Position numbers and translations under genes: made by a program | The notes under the pieces: generated by a model | The model's input: the letters and a program-made list of their open reading frames with translations, nothing else | Told to the model about the DNA's origin: nothing | Databases searched by the model: none | Assembly (NCBI RefSeq): GCF_900105925.1 | Contig: NZ_LT629791.1 | Span: forward strand, 2,701,278 to 2,765,277 | Source: Jiangella alkaliphila | Lineage (GTDB): Bacteria > Actinomycetota > Actinomycetes > Jiangellales > Jiangellaceae | Length of the DNA stretch: 64,000 bases | Direction of reading: 5' to 3' | Part shown: positions 18,115 through 27,421 of the stretch, piece after piece | Layout: every line of letters starts with the position of its first letter | How positions within the stretch are numbered: the stretch's first letter is position 1

Positions 18115-18684
18115 GTGTTCGACATAGGTATCGGCGAGGTGTTCGTCCTACTCGTCGTCGCCCTGCTCGTCTTCGGCCCCGACCGGCTGCCCGAGATGGC
18201 CCGGCAGGCCGCCGGCTTCGTCCGCGACCTGCGCGCCATGGTGGCCAACGCCCGCAAGGACCTCTCCGGCAGCGTCGGCGACCTCGGCATCGACAAAGAG
18301 GATCTGAAGACCCTCTCCGACCTCCGCAACCCGAAGTCCTTCGTCCGCCAGAAGGTCCTCGACGGCGTCGACCTCGGTCTCGACGACGACGATGACGCCG
18401 CGCCGACCCGGCGCACGAACGGCACCCGGCCCGCCGACCGTCCCTCGGCCCGCTCGGCGGCGACCAGTGGCGAGCGCGTCGGCGAGACCGTCGACGTCCC
18501 GCCCCCGTCGGCCGAGGTGCCGCCGGCCCCGGAGGAGGACGTTCCTCCGCCGCCGATGGAAGAGACGCCGGCCGCCCCCGCAGCCGAGTCTTCGCCGGCC
18601 TCCGCCGACGACTCCCCGGCCGATGAGCCGGAGCCTGTGGCCGTCGAGGCCCGTTCGCCGCGGTTCGATCCCGACGCGACCTGA
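18115..18684 (+). CDS. tatB: Twin-arginine translocase subunit TatB
   Basis: 189 residues from GTG 18115. A short N-terminal transmembrane segment with the Tat signature (FDIGIGEVFVLLVVALLVFGPDRLPE, residues 2-27) leads into an amphipathic helix and a long acidic/proline-rich tail (from about 95). TatB with TatC recognises twin-arginine signal peptides at the membrane. The position right after htrA matches mycobacterial Rv1223-Rv1224. The 58-bp gap from htrA may hold its own promoter; none is convincing. Confidence 0.92.
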   Translation: MFDIGIGEVFVLLVVALLVFGPDRLPEMARQAAGFVRDLRAMVANARKDLSGSVGDLGIDKEDLKTLSDLRNPKSFVRQKVLDGVDLGLDDDDDAAPTRRTNGTRPADRPSARSAATSGERVGETVDVPPPSAEVPPAPEEDVPPPPMEETPAAPAAESSPASADDSPADEPEPVAVEARSPRFDPDAT

Positions 18685-18718
18685 CGTCACGTTCGCCGGG
18701 CGCCGCGCCCTGACCCGA

Positions 18719-18779
18719 GTTGATCATGGAGAAGGTCGGCTTCCCGAGCGCTGGGGAGCCGACCTTCTCCATGATCAAC
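18719..18779. repeat. Long hairpin, copy A of the GTTGATC family (probable terminator)
   Basis: 27-bp arms (18719-18745, 18753-18779) pair with one mismatch around a 7-nt loop. The outer ends read GTTGATCATGGAGAA. It lies 34 bp after the tatB stop. Related hairpins are at 54375-54432 and 50247-50322. Confidence 0.85.
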
Positions 18780-18869
18780 GGCTGTCCCACGGGCTTGTGG
18801 TGGGGCAGGAGTAGGGTGCGACGATCGGTGACTCCAGGGTCACGGCACGGTCACGGGTATCGACAGAAA

Positions 18870-18892
18870 AGTGATTAAGTGATCTAATCACT
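18870..18892. promoter_or_regulatory. Operator-like palindrome upstream of the FadR-type regulator
   Basis: AGTGATTA at 18870-18877 and TAATCACT at 18885-18892 form a perfect inverted repeat with a 7-nt spacer, 34 bp before the regulator's GTG. The AT-rich sequence stands out from its surroundings. GntR/FadR proteins commonly bind such sites for autoregulation. Confidence 0.55.
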
Positions 18893-18926
18893 CTAACGCC
18901 GCAAGGACGTCGAAGGGGACGGGGCT

Positions 18927-19634
18927 GTGACTGCCGGGGAAGCGAGCCGCCGGACGCTGGCCGATGAGCTGGCTGCCGGTGTCGTCGCGCTGATCCGGGA
19001 GCGTCGCCTCGAGGCGGGCGCGCAGATGGACACGGTCCGGTCGATGGCAGAGCGGTTCGCCGTCGCGGTCCCGACCATGCGCGAGGCGTTGCGCCGGCTC
19101 GAAGCGATGGGCGTGGTGGTACTGCGGCACGGGTCCGGGGTGTACGTGGGGGAGAACGTACGTCGCTCGGTGCTCCCGAATCCGCACGGACCGCTGCTGA
19201 CCAGCGAGAGTCTGGTCGACCTGTTGCTGGCGCGCAGCACTATCGAACCGCCGATCGCGGCCATGGGCGCCACCGTCCGTGACCCCGACGGCGTCGAGCG
19301 GATCACCGAGACGCTGCGGGAGGCGGAGCGCTGTCTCATCGAGCGCAACGAGCGGCTCTGGGTCGTCAACCTCGACTTTCACCGGGCGGTCGCGCAGGCG
19401 TCCGGCAACACTGTCCTGACCGAGGTGGTCGACTCGATCGTGCTCGTACATGCCCAGGAACAGCGCGAGATCCTGCGGTTGCACGGGGACGAGGGCGAGG
19501 ACTTCGAGGAGCATCGGCGCATCGCGAGAGCGGTGCTCGACGGCGACGCCGACGAGGCGTTCCGTGCCAGCAAGGAGCACCTCGAACACGTCATCGAGGC
19601 CATTCGCAGCAGGAGACCCGATTCCGGGCGGTAA
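18927..19634 (+). CDS. GntR/FadR-family regulator with FCD domain
   Basis: 235 residues from GTG 18927. The N-terminal winged helix-turn-helix covers about 10-75 (LADELAAGVVALIRERRLEAG, then MREALRRLEAMGVVVLRHGSGVYV). The all-helical FCD effector domain follows with the metal-site pattern D-x2-H (NLDFHRAVAQASGN) and later histidines (EEHRRIARAVL, KEHLEHVIEAI). FCD regulators sense sugar acids and similar carboxylates, which suits the sugar-acid dehydratase-like gene in the operon it precedes. An autoregulatory palindrome lies upstream. Confidence 0.88.
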   Translation: MTAGEASRRTLADELAAGVVALIRERRLEAGAQMDTVRSMAERFAVAVPTMREALRRLEAMGVVVLRHGSGVYVGENVRRSVLPNPHGPLLTSESLVDLLLARSTIEPPIAAMGATVRDPDGVERITETLREAERCLIERNERLWVVNLDFHRAVAQASGNTVLTEVVDSIVLVHAQEQREILRLHGDEGEDFEEHRRIARAVLDGDADEAFRASKEHLEHVIEAIRSRRPDSGR

Positions 19635-19722
19635 CCCCCGAATGCGGCATACTGCCCTGTCATGGGCACCTGCCGATCGGTTACACCCGATGTCATACAT
19701 GAATGCTAAGAGGTGAGTTCAC

Positions 19723-20988
19723 GTGAGATTGCGTCTAACTGGGGTGGCGGCGCTGGCGGCGTCGGCGCTCGTCCTGGCCGCGTGCGGCGGCGGCGACGAC
19801 GATGACGCCGAAGGCGCCAGCGGCCCGGGAATGATCAACTTCTACACCGACAAGGGTGCCTGGGAGCCACAGTTCCTGGAGGTGTCCGACGTGTCGGAGA
19901 CCAGCCTGGGGATGGGGCTGGAGTTCACCGGATACTCCGACGCCGAGCAGTACTCGGCGTTCATCCGGCAGTCCTTCCGCACCGACGAGAAGCCCGACCT
20001 GTTCACCTGGCACACCGGCAGCGAGCTGGAGGACCTCGTCGCCGAGGACCTGCTGGCGCCGACGTCGGACATCTGGGACGCGGCGATCGACAACGGCGAC
20101 GTGCCCGAGGCGATGGCCGAGCACTTCACCGTCGGCGAGGAGCAGTACTGCGTGCCGATGAACGCCGCCTACTGGGTGATGTACTACAACAAGGCGGTCT
20201 TCGACGAGCACGGCATCGCGGAGCCCACCAGCTGGACGGAGCTGATCGCCGCCGCCGACACGCTGGTGGCGGCCGGCGTCACGCCGTTCTACGAGACCAA
20301 CATCCTGTTCTCCTTCGTCTGGTTCCAGACGCTGCTGGCCGGCACCGACCCCGAGCTGTACAACGCGCTGTCCTCGGGCGAGGCCAGCTACACCGACCCG
20401 GGCGTCGTCGCGGTGATGGAGCAGTGGCGCGGCATGCTCGAGGCCGGCTACTTCGGTGACCCGGGCGACCAGACCGCGCCGCAGGACCAGCTGAAGGCCG
20501 GCACGGTCGCCATGATCAACTTCGGCACGTTCCTCAGCGGGCAGCTCAACGCCGTCGACATGGTCTCCGGCACCGACTACGACTTCTTCCTCATCCCCAA
20601 CGTCAACCCGGACCTGCCGACTACGTCGCTGATCTTCGAGACCGGCCCCATGTGCACCGCCATGGACGCCGAGAACGAGACCTCCGCGCTGCAGTACGCC
20701 GAGTGGTGGATGACCGACGAGGCGCAGACGGCGTGGGCGAACGCCCGCGGCGACGTGTCGTTCAACCCGAAGGCGCTGGTGCAGGACCGGCTGCTGGCCG
20801 AGCTGAACGAGCAGTCCGCGTCCGGCGACTACCGGCTGCTCGAGCGGTACTTCGAGGCGACGCCGACGCCGGTGCTCACGGCAGCGCTGGACGGCTTCAG
20901 CGCGTTCGTCACGAACCCGGGCGACCCGATGCCGATCCTCGAGACCATCGAGGCCGAGGCCGAGGCCTACTGGGCCGAGCAGGGCTGA
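19723..20988 (+). CDS. Sugar ABC transporter solute-binding lipoprotein
   Basis: 421 residues from GTG 19723, with AGAGGTGAG upstream. A lipoprotein signal ends in the lipobox LAAC (Cys21), followed by an acidic linker (GGGDDDD). The remainder is a family-1 extracellular solute-binding protein: YYNKAVFDEHGIAEPTSWTEL near 145 and FMINFGTF-type pocket residues (VAMINFGTFLSGQL). It binds a mono- or oligosaccharide outside the membrane and delivers it to the two permeases downstream. A small palindrome-like ATGTCATACAT lies ~25 bp upstream and could be a regulator site. Confidence 0.9.
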   Translation: MRLRLTGVAALAASALVLAACGGGDDDDAEGASGPGMINFYTDKGAWEPQFLEVSDVSETSLGMGLEFTGYSDAEQYSAFIRQSFRTDEKPDLFTWHTGSELEDLVAEDLLAPTSDIWDAAIDNGDVPEAMAEHFTVGEEQYCVPMNAAYWVMYYNKAVFDEHGIAEPTSWTELIAAADTLVAAGVTPFYETNILFSFVWFQTLLAGTDPELYNALSSGEASYTDPGVVAVMEQWRGMLEAGYFGDPGDQTAPQDQLKAGTVAMINFGTFLSGQLNAVDMVSGTDYDFFLIPNVNPDLPTTSLIFETGPMCTAMDAENETSALQYAEWWMTDEAQTAWANARGDVSFNPKALVQDRLLAELNEQSASGDYRLLERYFEATPTPVLTAALDGFSAFVTNPGDPMPILETIEAEAEAYWAEQG

Positions 20989-21022
20989 CGCCCGCGTCCG
21001 GCACGTAAGAGAGGAACGAACG

Positions 21023-21964
21023 ATGTCCGCGCCGGCCACGGCCGCACCCACGACGCCTCCCAGCGGCTCGGCTCCGCCGAAGCCGCGAGGGAGCCGCCGG
21101 AACACGTACGGCTGGCCGGCGCGGGGCTTCAGCGTCCCCGCGGTCCTGGTGGTCGCGGTCCTGCTGTACCTGCCGTTCCTCTGGACCACCTGGATCAGCT
21201 TCACCGAGTACAACGGGCTCGGCTCGCCGTCGTGGGTCGGCCTGGACAACTACCGGGCGATGTTCGACGACCCGAACTTCGCGACGTCGCTGCGCAACAC
21301 CCTGCTCTGGGTGGTGGGCAGCATCACGGTCCCGGTCGGGCTGGGCCTGCTGATCGCGGTCCTGTCGCACGGGATGCGGTTCGGCAGCTGGTTGCGGCTG
21401 CCGTTCCTCATCCCGTACGCGATCTCCGGCGTCGCGGTCGGCGTGGTCTGGCGGTTCGTGCTGCAGAACGACGGCGGTCTGAGCCAGGCGCTCGACGCAC
21501 TCGGCCTGCCGGGCGCGGGCCTCGGCTGGCTGAACGACGCACCGCTGAACACGATCGTGATGATCGGGGCGGCGGCCTGGCAGCAGAGCGGCGTGAACGC
21601 GCTGCTGTTCGTCATCGGGCTGCAGTCGATCCCGCGGGAGCCGATCGAGGCGGCCCGGCTCGACGGCGCGTCCGGCTGGCGGATGTTCCGGCACATGCAC
21701 TGGCCGATGCTGCGCCCGCTGACGACGGTGGTCGTCGGGCTCAGCCTGGTGGCCAGCCTGAAGACGTTCGACATCGTCTGGGTCATGACGAAGGGCGGTC
21801 CTGGCGGCAACGCCGAGACGCTCGCGGTGACCATGTACGAGGAGACGTTCGTGAACAGCGCCTATGGCACCGGTTCCGCGGTCGCGGTGTTCCTCAGCGT
21901 GGTGACGTTCCTCGCGGCGATCACCTACCTGCGCCGTCAGCTGTCGCCTGAGCGGGCGGTGTGA
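21023..21964 (+). CDS. Sugar ABC transporter permease, MalF type
   Basis: 313 residues, about six transmembrane helices after a short Pro/Arg-rich cytoplasmic N-terminus. The EAA loop that docks the ATPase is EAARLDGASGWRMFRHMHWPMLRP at about 212-235. It starts 34 bp after the binding-protein stop behind AGAGAGGAA. It pairs with the next gene to form the channel. No ATPase gene is present; actinomycetes often use one shared MsiK-type ATPase for many such importers. Confidence 0.92.
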   Translation: MSAPATAAPTTPPSGSAPPKPRGSRRNTYGWPARGFSVPAVLVVAVLLYLPFLWTTWISFTEYNGLGSPSWVGLDNYRAMFDDPNFATSLRNTLLWVVGSITVPVGLGLLIAVLSHGMRFGSWLRLPFLIPYAISGVAVGVVWRFVLQNDGGLSQALDALGLPGAGLGWLNDAPLNTIVMIGAAAWQQSGVNALLFVIGLQSIPREPIEAARLDGASGWRMFRHMHWPMLRPLTTVVVGLSLVASLKTFDIVWVMTKGGPGGNAETLAVTMYEETFVNSAYGTGSAVAVFLSVVTFLAAITYLRRQLSPERAV

Positions 21965-21968
21965 CCCG

Positions 21969-22787
21969 ATGACCGCGCGCATCCTCCGTCCTGCAGTCCT
22001 GGTCATCCTCGGCCTCATCTGGCTGGCCCCGATCTACCTGCTGCTGGTCAACGCCAGCAAGGACCCCGCGCAGTACGCGGCCGACCAGGTGTGGCGGCCG
22101 ATCGGCGACTTCGCGCTGTTCGACAACATGCGCGAGGCCTGGGAGATCGGCGGCCTGGGCGACGCCGTCACCAGCACGCTCGTCTACAGCGTCGTCGGGC
22201 CCGCGCTGGCGGTGCTGTTCGGCGCCGCCCTCGGCTTCGCCATCGTCGCGCTGCGGCTCAGGCACGGCTTCTTCTGGTTCGTGCTGGTGTTCGGCGGCAC
22301 GGTCTTCCCGCTGCAGATGATCCTGATGCCGCTGTTCGTCGGTTACGTCGAGACCGAGATCTACGACACCCGGCTCGGCATGATCGCCATCTACACCGCC
22401 ATCACCGTGCCGTTCGCCGCGCTGGTCATGCGCAACTTCCTCGGCGGCGTCGCACACTCGGTGTTCGAGGCGGCGGTCATGGACGGCGCCAGCACCTGGC
22501 GGATCTTCTGGCGCATCTACCTGCCGATGTCGATCCCTGCCCTGGTGGCCGTGTTCATCCTGCAGGCCACGTTCGTCTGGAACGACCTGCTGCTGGGGCT
22601 GGCGCTGAGCCAGTCCGAGGAGGTCAGGCCGCTGATGACGGCCGCGGCCGCGCTCCAGGACACCTACGGCGGGCTGCAGCTGACGGCGGTGCTCGCCGGC
22701 GGGCTGCTGGTGTCGCTGCCGACGGTGGTGCTGTTCCTGTCCACCCAGCGGATCTTCAGCCGGGGCCTCAACCTCGGCCAGTTCTAG
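21969..22787 (+). CDS. Sugar ABC transporter permease, MalG type
   Basis: 272 residues, about six transmembrane helices. The EAA loop is FEAAVMDGASTWRIFWRIYLPMSIP at about 170-194. It begins 4 bp after the MalF-type gene, so the two are coupled. The C-terminus (QRIFSRGLNLGQF) is typical of carbohydrate-uptake family 1 permeases. Substrate is inferred only from the enzymes downstream: a sugar acid or an oligosaccharide containing one. Confidence 0.92.
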   Translation: MTARILRPAVLVILGLIWLAPIYLLLVNASKDPAQYAADQVWRPIGDFALFDNMREAWEIGGLGDAVTSTLVYSVVGPALAVLFGAALGFAIVALRLRHGFFWFVLVFGGTVFPLQMILMPLFVGYVETEIYDTRLGMIAIYTAITVPFAALVMRNFLGGVAHSVFEAAVMDGASTWRIFWRIYLPMSIPALVAVFILQATFVWNDLLLGLALSQSEEVRPLMTAAAALQDTYGGLQLTAVLAGGLLVSLPTVVLFLSTQRIFSRGLNLGQF

Positions 22788-22798
22788 GAGGCATGGCG

Positions 22799-23593
22799 AT
22801 GAGAGTGGCCGTGGTCACCGGCGGCGGCGCGGGCATCGGCCGGGCCGTCGTGGAGCGGCTGGCGAACGACGGCGAGCTGGTGGTGGCGCTGGACCGCGAC
22901 CCCGCCGCGCTCGAGCAGCTGGCCGCCGACGCCGCGCGCCACGGCTGGCAGCTGCGCACCCGCCGGCTCGACGTCGCCGACGCCGCCGACGTCGAGCGGT
23001 GCGCGGCGGAGCTGACCGAGGAGTTCGGCAGCATCGACACCCTGGTCTGCGCCGCCGGCATCCAGCGCTACGGCACCGTCGAAGAGACCAGCATGGAGCT
23101 GTTCGACGAGGTTTTCAGCGTGAACGTGCGCGGCGTCTTCGCCGTCTGCCACTCCCTGATGCCGCTGCTGCGGGCCGGCGGCGGCGGTGCCGTCGTGGTC
23201 GTCGCGTCGGTGCAGTCGTACCAGTCGCAGACCCGGGTCGCGGCGTACGCGGCGTCGAAGGGCGCCCTGGTCGCGCTGGTCCGGTCGATGGCGCTGGACC
23301 ACGCGCCCGACGGCGTGCGCGTCAACGCCGTCCTGCCGGGCTCGGTCGACACCCCGATGCTGCGCTGGGCCGCCGGCCTGCACGCCGGTGGCCGCCCGGC
23401 CGACGACGTCGTCGCCGAGTGGGGCCGCTCCCACCCGCTGGGCCGCGTCGCGCGGCCGTCCGAGGTGGCCGACGCCGTCGCCTATCTGGCCGGGCCACAG
23501 GCCAGCTTCGTCACAGGCACCGACCTCGTGGTCGACGGCGGCCTGCGGGCCGGCCTGCCGGTGGCGCTGCCCGAGTCCGCGAAGGAGAACTGA
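22799..23593 (+). CDS. Short-chain dehydrogenase/reductase
   Basis: 264 residues from ATG 22799, 7 nt after AGGAGG; the ATG at 22793 is only 1 nt after it. The cofactor fingerprint TGGGAGIGR is at residues 7-15, with an acidic residue at the end of beta-2 (ALDRD) favouring NAD. The catalytic Ser/Tyr/Lys are in [24 protein letters not shown] (Y-x3-K). The C-terminus has the usual [12 protein letters not shown]. It probably oxidises or reduces a sugar or sugar-acid intermediate of this operon. It starts 11 bp after the permease stop. Confidence 0.88.
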   Translation: MRVAVVTGGGAGIGRAVVERLANDGELVVALDRDPAALEQLAADAARHGWQLRTRRLDVADAADVERCAAELTEEFGSIDTLVCAAGIQRYGTVEETSMELFDEVFSVNVRGVFAVCHSLMPLLRAGGGGAVVVVASVQSYQSQTRVAAYAASKGALVALVRSMALDHAPDGVRVNAVLPGSVDTPMLRWAAGLHAGGRPADDVVAEWGRSHPLGRVARPSEVADAVAYLAGPQASFVTGTDLVVDGGLRAGLPVALPESAKEN

Positions 23594-23597
23594 GTTC

Positions 23598-24842
23598 GTG
23601 AAGATCGTCGATGTGCGCGCCACCACCGTGTCGGTTCCGCTGGAGGCGCCGCTGCGGCACAGCAACGGCGCGCACTGGGGCCGGTTCGTCCGCACCATCG
23701 TCGAGGTCGAGGCCGACAACGGCCTGGTCGGCCTCGGCGAGATGGGCGGCGGCGGGCAGAGCGCCGAGGACGCCGTCCGCGCCCTGCGCGACTACCTCGT
23801 CGGCCACGACCCCGCCCGCACCGAGGCGCTGCGGTTCATGCTGGCCAACCCGACGGCCAGCCTCTACAACAACCGCACCCAGCTGCTCGCCGCGATCGAG
23901 TTCGCCTGCCTGGACCTGCAGGGCCGGCACCTCGGCGTGCCGGTGCACGAGCTGCTCGGCGGCAAGGTCCGCGACCACGTCGAGTTCGCCAGCTACCTGT
24001 TCTTCCGCTACCCGGCCGCCGACGGCAGCGGCGAGGTGCGCACCCCCGAGCAGCTGGTCGCGCACGCCCGCGAGCTGAAGGAGGCGCACGGCTTCACCGT
24101 GCACAAGCTCAAGGGCGGCGTCTTCCCGCCCGACTACGAGCTGGAGTGTTACCGGGCACTGGCCGAGGCGTTCCCCGACGACCCGCTGCGCCACGACCCC
24201 AACGGCGCGTGGTCGCCCGAGGAGTCGATCCGGTTCGCCGCCGCCATCGAGGACCTGCGCAACGACTACCTCGAGGACCCGACGTGGGGGATGAACGGCC
24301 TGCGCCGGGTCCGCGAGCGCACCGCCATCCCGATCGCCACCAACACCGTCGTGGTGAACTTCGAGCAGCTGGCCGCGAACGTCCGCGACCCCGCCGTCGA
24401 CGTCGTCCTGCTCGACACCACGTTCTGGGGCGGCATCCGCCCGTGCGTGAAGGCGGCCGGCGTGTGCGAGACGTTCCAGCTGGGCGTCGCGGTGCACTCG
24501 TCGGGCGAGCTGGGCATCCAGCTGGCCACCATGCTGCACCTCGGCGCCGTGGTGCCGAACCTGTCGTTCGCGGCCGACGCGCACTACCACCACCTGACCG
24601 GCGACGTCATCGCCGGCGGGCCGTTCCGGTACCGCGACGGCGGCATCGACGTGCCCGACGCGCCCGGGCTGGGCGTCGACCTGGACCGCGACAAGGTCGC
24701 CGAGTACGCCGAGCTCTACCGCGAGCTGGGCGGCTACCCGTACGACCGCGACCCCGGCCGGCCCGGCTGGTACCCGTTGCTGCCCAACGCCGACTGGGCC
24801 GACCCGGCAGTGACCGGCCCCGTGGACCTCGGAGGACGCTGA
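23598..24842 (+). CDS. Enolase-superfamily sugar-acid dehydratase (glucarate dehydratase-like)
   Basis: 414 residues from GTG 23598 behind GAAGGAGAA. The mandelate-racemase/enolase catalytic elements are visible: K-x-K in HKLKGG (about 171-176), the first metal Asp in RHDPNGAW, Glu in YLEDPTWGM, Asn in IATNTVVV and a late His in [11 protein letters not shown]. The K-x-K, D/E/N and His layout fits the glucarate dehydratase subgroup, which removes water from aldarates. The exact sugar acid cannot be told from sequence. It is flanked by an SDR and a glycosidase in one operon. Confidence 0.85.
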   Translation: MKIVDVRATTVSVPLEAPLRHSNGAHWGRFVRTIVEVEADNGLVGLGEMGGGGQSAEDAVRALRDYLVGHDPARTEALRFMLANPTASLYNNRTQLLAAIEFACLDLQGRHLGVPVHELLGGKVRDHVEFASYLFFRYPAADGSGEVRTPEQLVAHARELKEAHGFTVHKLKGGVFPPDYELECYRALAEAFPDDPLRHDPNGAWSPEESIRFAAAIEDLRNDYLEDPTWGMNGLRRVRERTAIPIATNTVVVNFEQLAANVRDPAVDVVLLDTTFWGGIRPCVKAAGVCETFQLGVAVHSSGELGIQLATMLHLGAVVPNLSFAADAHYHHLTGDVIAGGPFRYRDGGIDVPDAPGLGVDLDRDKVAEYAELYRELGGYPYDRDPGRPGWYPLLPNADWADPAVTGPVDLGGR

Positions 24843-24845
24843 CCG

Positions 24846-26942
24846 ATGCGGCTCATCCCCACCGTCGACGACTTCACCTCCGACCCCGTCGTGCAGGCCT
24901 ACGACGACATGGTCAACCCGCCCGGCCTGACGAACTTCCTCGGCGCCGTGCAGGTCGACCACGACATCACCGCGGTGCGCAGCGTGAACTTCGCGCCGGT
25001 CTCGCACGGCGACACCGTCACCGGGGCGCTGTGGATCGACGGCCGGCTGTTCCGGTCCTACGGCCAGCCGGTGACGATCCAGTGGCGGCCGGACCGCGTC
25101 GTCCGCTCCGCCCGGCTGGGCGACCTCACCGTCGAGTCGACGACGGTGACCCCGCCGGGCGTCGACGGCGTCGTCGTCGACATCGTGGTGACGAACACGT
25201 CGGAGGCCGAGCGGGCGGTCCGGCTGGGCCTGTCGGTCGCGTCGACGGTGACGCAGGCCGGGCCGTGGCGCGTGCCGGAGCCGCCGTCCGAGCCGAACGC
25301 GCTGGCCCCGCTGCCGGGCCGGGCAGCGATCCTGGGCCGGGCGACGACCACCGCGGCGGTGAGCGTGCAGGGCCTGGACGCCGCCGGCGCCCGGGCCGGC
25401 GACCGGTCGCTGGAGGTCGACGTCTCACTGGCGCCCGGCGAGCGGTACCGGTTCGGCTACGTGCACGTGGTCGGCACCGACGCCGAGGGCGCGCTGGCCG
25501 CGTACGACACCGTCGTCGCCGACGTGCCCGGGCAGGTCGCCGCCGCCCGCACCCTCTGGAACGACACCATCGAGGCGGCGTTCACGCCCGGGAACGACCA
25601 GTTCAGCGGGCACGTGCCGACGCTGGAGACGTCGAACGACGCGCTGCGCCGGCTGTACTGGTGGGGCGTGCTGGGCGTCATCTGGTTCCGCCGCGACAGC
25701 CCGGCCAGCCACCTCGGCCGCGTCTACGACACGCTGATGCCGCGGTACTGGCAGGCCACCACGTTCATCTGGGACTTCAGCCTCAGCTCGATGATCCACG
25801 CGCTGCTGGACCCGGTGCCGATGCGCCGGCAGATCGAGCACTGGATCTCCCTCGACATCCACCGGCATTTCGGCACCGAGTGGCAGACCGGCGGCCCGGC
25901 CGGCTACTGGTACTCCGTCAACGACTACGCGATGATCCGGCTGGTCCGCGACTACGTCCGGTGGAACGGCGAGCCCGGCTTCCTGGACGTCGAGCTGGCC
26001 GCCCACGACGTACCGGCCAAGCCGGTGGCCGAGCACGTCGCCGACTGGGCGACGGCCTGGGAGGGGTTCCGCAAGGAGCACGCGCTGGCCGACTACGGCG
26101 GCATCGACAACCTGCTCGAGTGCGTCAGCTCGTACGTGCACGAGGTGGCCAGCCTCAACGCCGCCAACGTGTGGTGCATGCGGGCCGCGGCCCGCATCGC
26201 GGAGCTGCGCGGCGACGACGGGCCGGCCGACGACCTGCGCAAGAAGGCCGACGCCCTGGTGTCGCACGTCGGCGAGCTGTACGTCGAGGGCCAGGGGTTC
26301 TGGCACGCCCGGCAGCCCGACGGGCGCCTGCTGCCGGTGCGGCACTGCTACGACTTCACGACGGTCGGCATGACCATCGCCGCCGACCTGGCGGAGCGGC
26401 GGCGCGAGGAGATGGTGGCGTTCTTCGTCCGCGAGCTGCAGACGCCGTCGTGGATGCGGGCGCTGTCACCGTACGACGACGACGCCGCGTTCAGCCTCCG
26501 CCCGGACCACCAGTGGAACGGCGCCTACCCGGCCTGGCCGGCCGACGCCGCGCGGTCGCTGATCGAGCTGGGCCGGCCCGACGTCGCCGCCGGCTGGCTG
26601 CCCGGCCTGGCCCGGACCGCCAACCAGGGCCCGCCCGGCCAGGCGCACTTCGTCGAGGAGGCCGCCGAGCCGCTGAACGGCGGAGCGGTGAAGTCGCCAC
26701 CGCAGTTCCCGTACCTCATCGACTGGTCCTGCTCGTCGGCCGGCGCGTGGTCGGCGCTGGTGGTCGAGGGGTTCTTCGGCGTCACGCCCGACGTCGACGG
26801 GTCGCTGGCGGTGCGGTCGCGGCTGGCCGCGGTCGACCCGGGGGCGCGGCTGCGCGGTCTGCGGGCCGGCGGCCGGTTGGTCGACGTCGACGCTCACGGC
26901 GTCACCGATTCACAGGGGTCGCACAGCTCCGGCGTGGGCTGA
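24846..26942 (+). CDS. (alpha/alpha)6-barrel glycoside hydrolase, intracellular
   Basis: 698 residues, no signal peptide. An N-terminal beta-sandwich (about 1-235) precedes a six-hairpin catalytic barrel (about 245-660). The barrel is marked by RRLYWWGVLGVIWFRR, ATTFIWDFSLSSMIHALLD, TGGPAGYWYSVNDYAMI and DHQWNGAYPAWPADAARSLIELG, with Asp/Glu pairs in the positions used by inverting barrel hydrolases (GH63/GH78/GH15-like). I cannot assign a family. It probably cleaves the imported oligosaccharide to release the sugar handled by the dehydratase and SDR. It starts 3 bp after the dehydratase stop and ends the operon. Confidence 0.75.
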   Translation: MRLIPTVDDFTSDPVVQAYDDMVNPPGLTNFLGAVQVDHDITAVRSVNFAPVSHGDTVTGALWIDGRLFRSYGQPVTIQWRPDRVVRSARLGDLTVESTTVTPPGVDGVVVDIVVTNTSEAERAVRLGLSVASTVTQAGPWRVPEPPSEPNALAPLPGRAAILGRATTTAAVSVQGLDAAGARAGDRSLEVDVSLAPGERYRFGYVHVVGTDAEGALAAYDTVVADVPGQVAAARTLWNDTIEAAFTPGNDQFSGHVPTLETSNDALRRLYWWGVLGVIWFRRDSPASHLGRVYDTLMPRYWQATTFIWDFSLSSMIHALLDPVPMRRQIEHWISLDIHRHFGTEWQTGGPAGYWYSVNDYAMIRLVRDYVRWNGEPGFLDVELAAHDVPAKPVAEHVADWATAWEGFRKEHALADYGGIDNLLECVSSYVHEVASLNAANVWCMRAAARIAELRGDDGPADDLRKKADALVSHVGELYVEGQGFWHARQPDGRLLPVRHCYDFTTVGMTIAADLAERRREEMVAFFVRELQTPSWMRALSPYDDDAAFSLRPDHQWNGAYPAWPADAARSLIELGRPDVAAGWLPGLARTANQGPPGQAHFVEEAAEPLNGGAVKSPPQFPYLIDWSCSSAGAWSALVVEGFFGVTPDVDGSLAVRSRLAAVDPGARLRGLRAGGRLVDVDAHGVTDSQGSHSSGVG

Positions 26943-27016
26943 GCACAGGATCCGCGCCGAAGGTCGGGAGGACGTGCACCACCCGGTGCGCGCTCCACCC
27001 ACCACGGGGAGGTTCG

Positions 27017-27325
27017 ATGACCACGACAGACACCCGCGACCGCCTGCGTCGATGGCGCACGCCGATCGTGTCCGCCGCTGTCGCCGGCGGGCTGCTGCTC
27101 GGCGGCTACGGCATCGCGTCGGCGACCGAGTCGGCGCCGACGCCGGACACCAGCGAGCCGGCGGCGCCCGACACCGAGTCCGGTACGCCGGAGGCGCCGG
27201 ACACCACGACGCCCGAGGCGCCGGACGCGGAGCGGCCCCAGCCGGGCGGTCCGGGCGGCGAGGGCGGCGAGGGCTGTGACGAGGCCCCGGACGGCGGCCA
27301 GGCGGAGTCGTCCGCGACGACCTGA
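27017..27325 (+). CDS. Small exported Pro/Glu/Thr-rich protein
   Basis: 102 residues from ATG 27017, preceded by GGGGAGG. An N-terminal positive stretch and a hydrophobic helix (about 17-38, ending SATES) look like a signal peptide or anchor. The rest is a disordered repeat of PDT/EAPD units (about 40-72), then a Gly/Glu-rich tail with one cysteine. No known domain. The neighbouring two-component operon starts 96 bp downstream past a terminator, so it may be a target or accessory of that system; this is only proximity. Confidence 0.6.
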   Translation: MTTTDTRDRLRRWRTPIVSAAVAGGLLLGGYGIASATESAPTPDTSEPAAPDTESGTPEAPDTTTPEAPDAERPQPGGPGGEGGEGCDEAPDGGQAESSATT

Positions 27326-27330
27326 CCGGC

Positions 27331-27360
27331 GAGGCGGAGCCGTCCCGGCGGCTCCGCCTC
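27331..27360 (+). terminator. Perfect 12-bp stem terminator after the small exported protein
   Basis: GAGGCGGAGCCG (27331-27342) pairs perfectly with CGGCTCCGCCTC (27349-27360) around a 6-nt loop, 5 bp after the stop. Confidence 0.8.
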
Positions 27361-27361
27361 T

Positions 27362-27396
27362 CACAGGAACTTCATGGGAACCTCTCAGCGGTTCCT
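27362..27396 (+). promoter_or_regulatory. Repeat cluster upstream of the two-component operon
   Basis: An inverted repeat GGAACC (27377-27382) / GGTTCC (27390-27395) with 7-nt spacer overlaps two CTCA(C/G)-type half-sites (CACAGGAAC and CTCAGCGGTTC) spaced about 21-22 bp. It ends 26 bp before the response-regulator ATG. Two turns between like half-sites suit an OmpR-family dimer, so autoregulation is plausible. Confidence 0.45.
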
Positions 27397-27421
27397 CAAC
27401 CTGCCCGGATAGACCGGAGCC

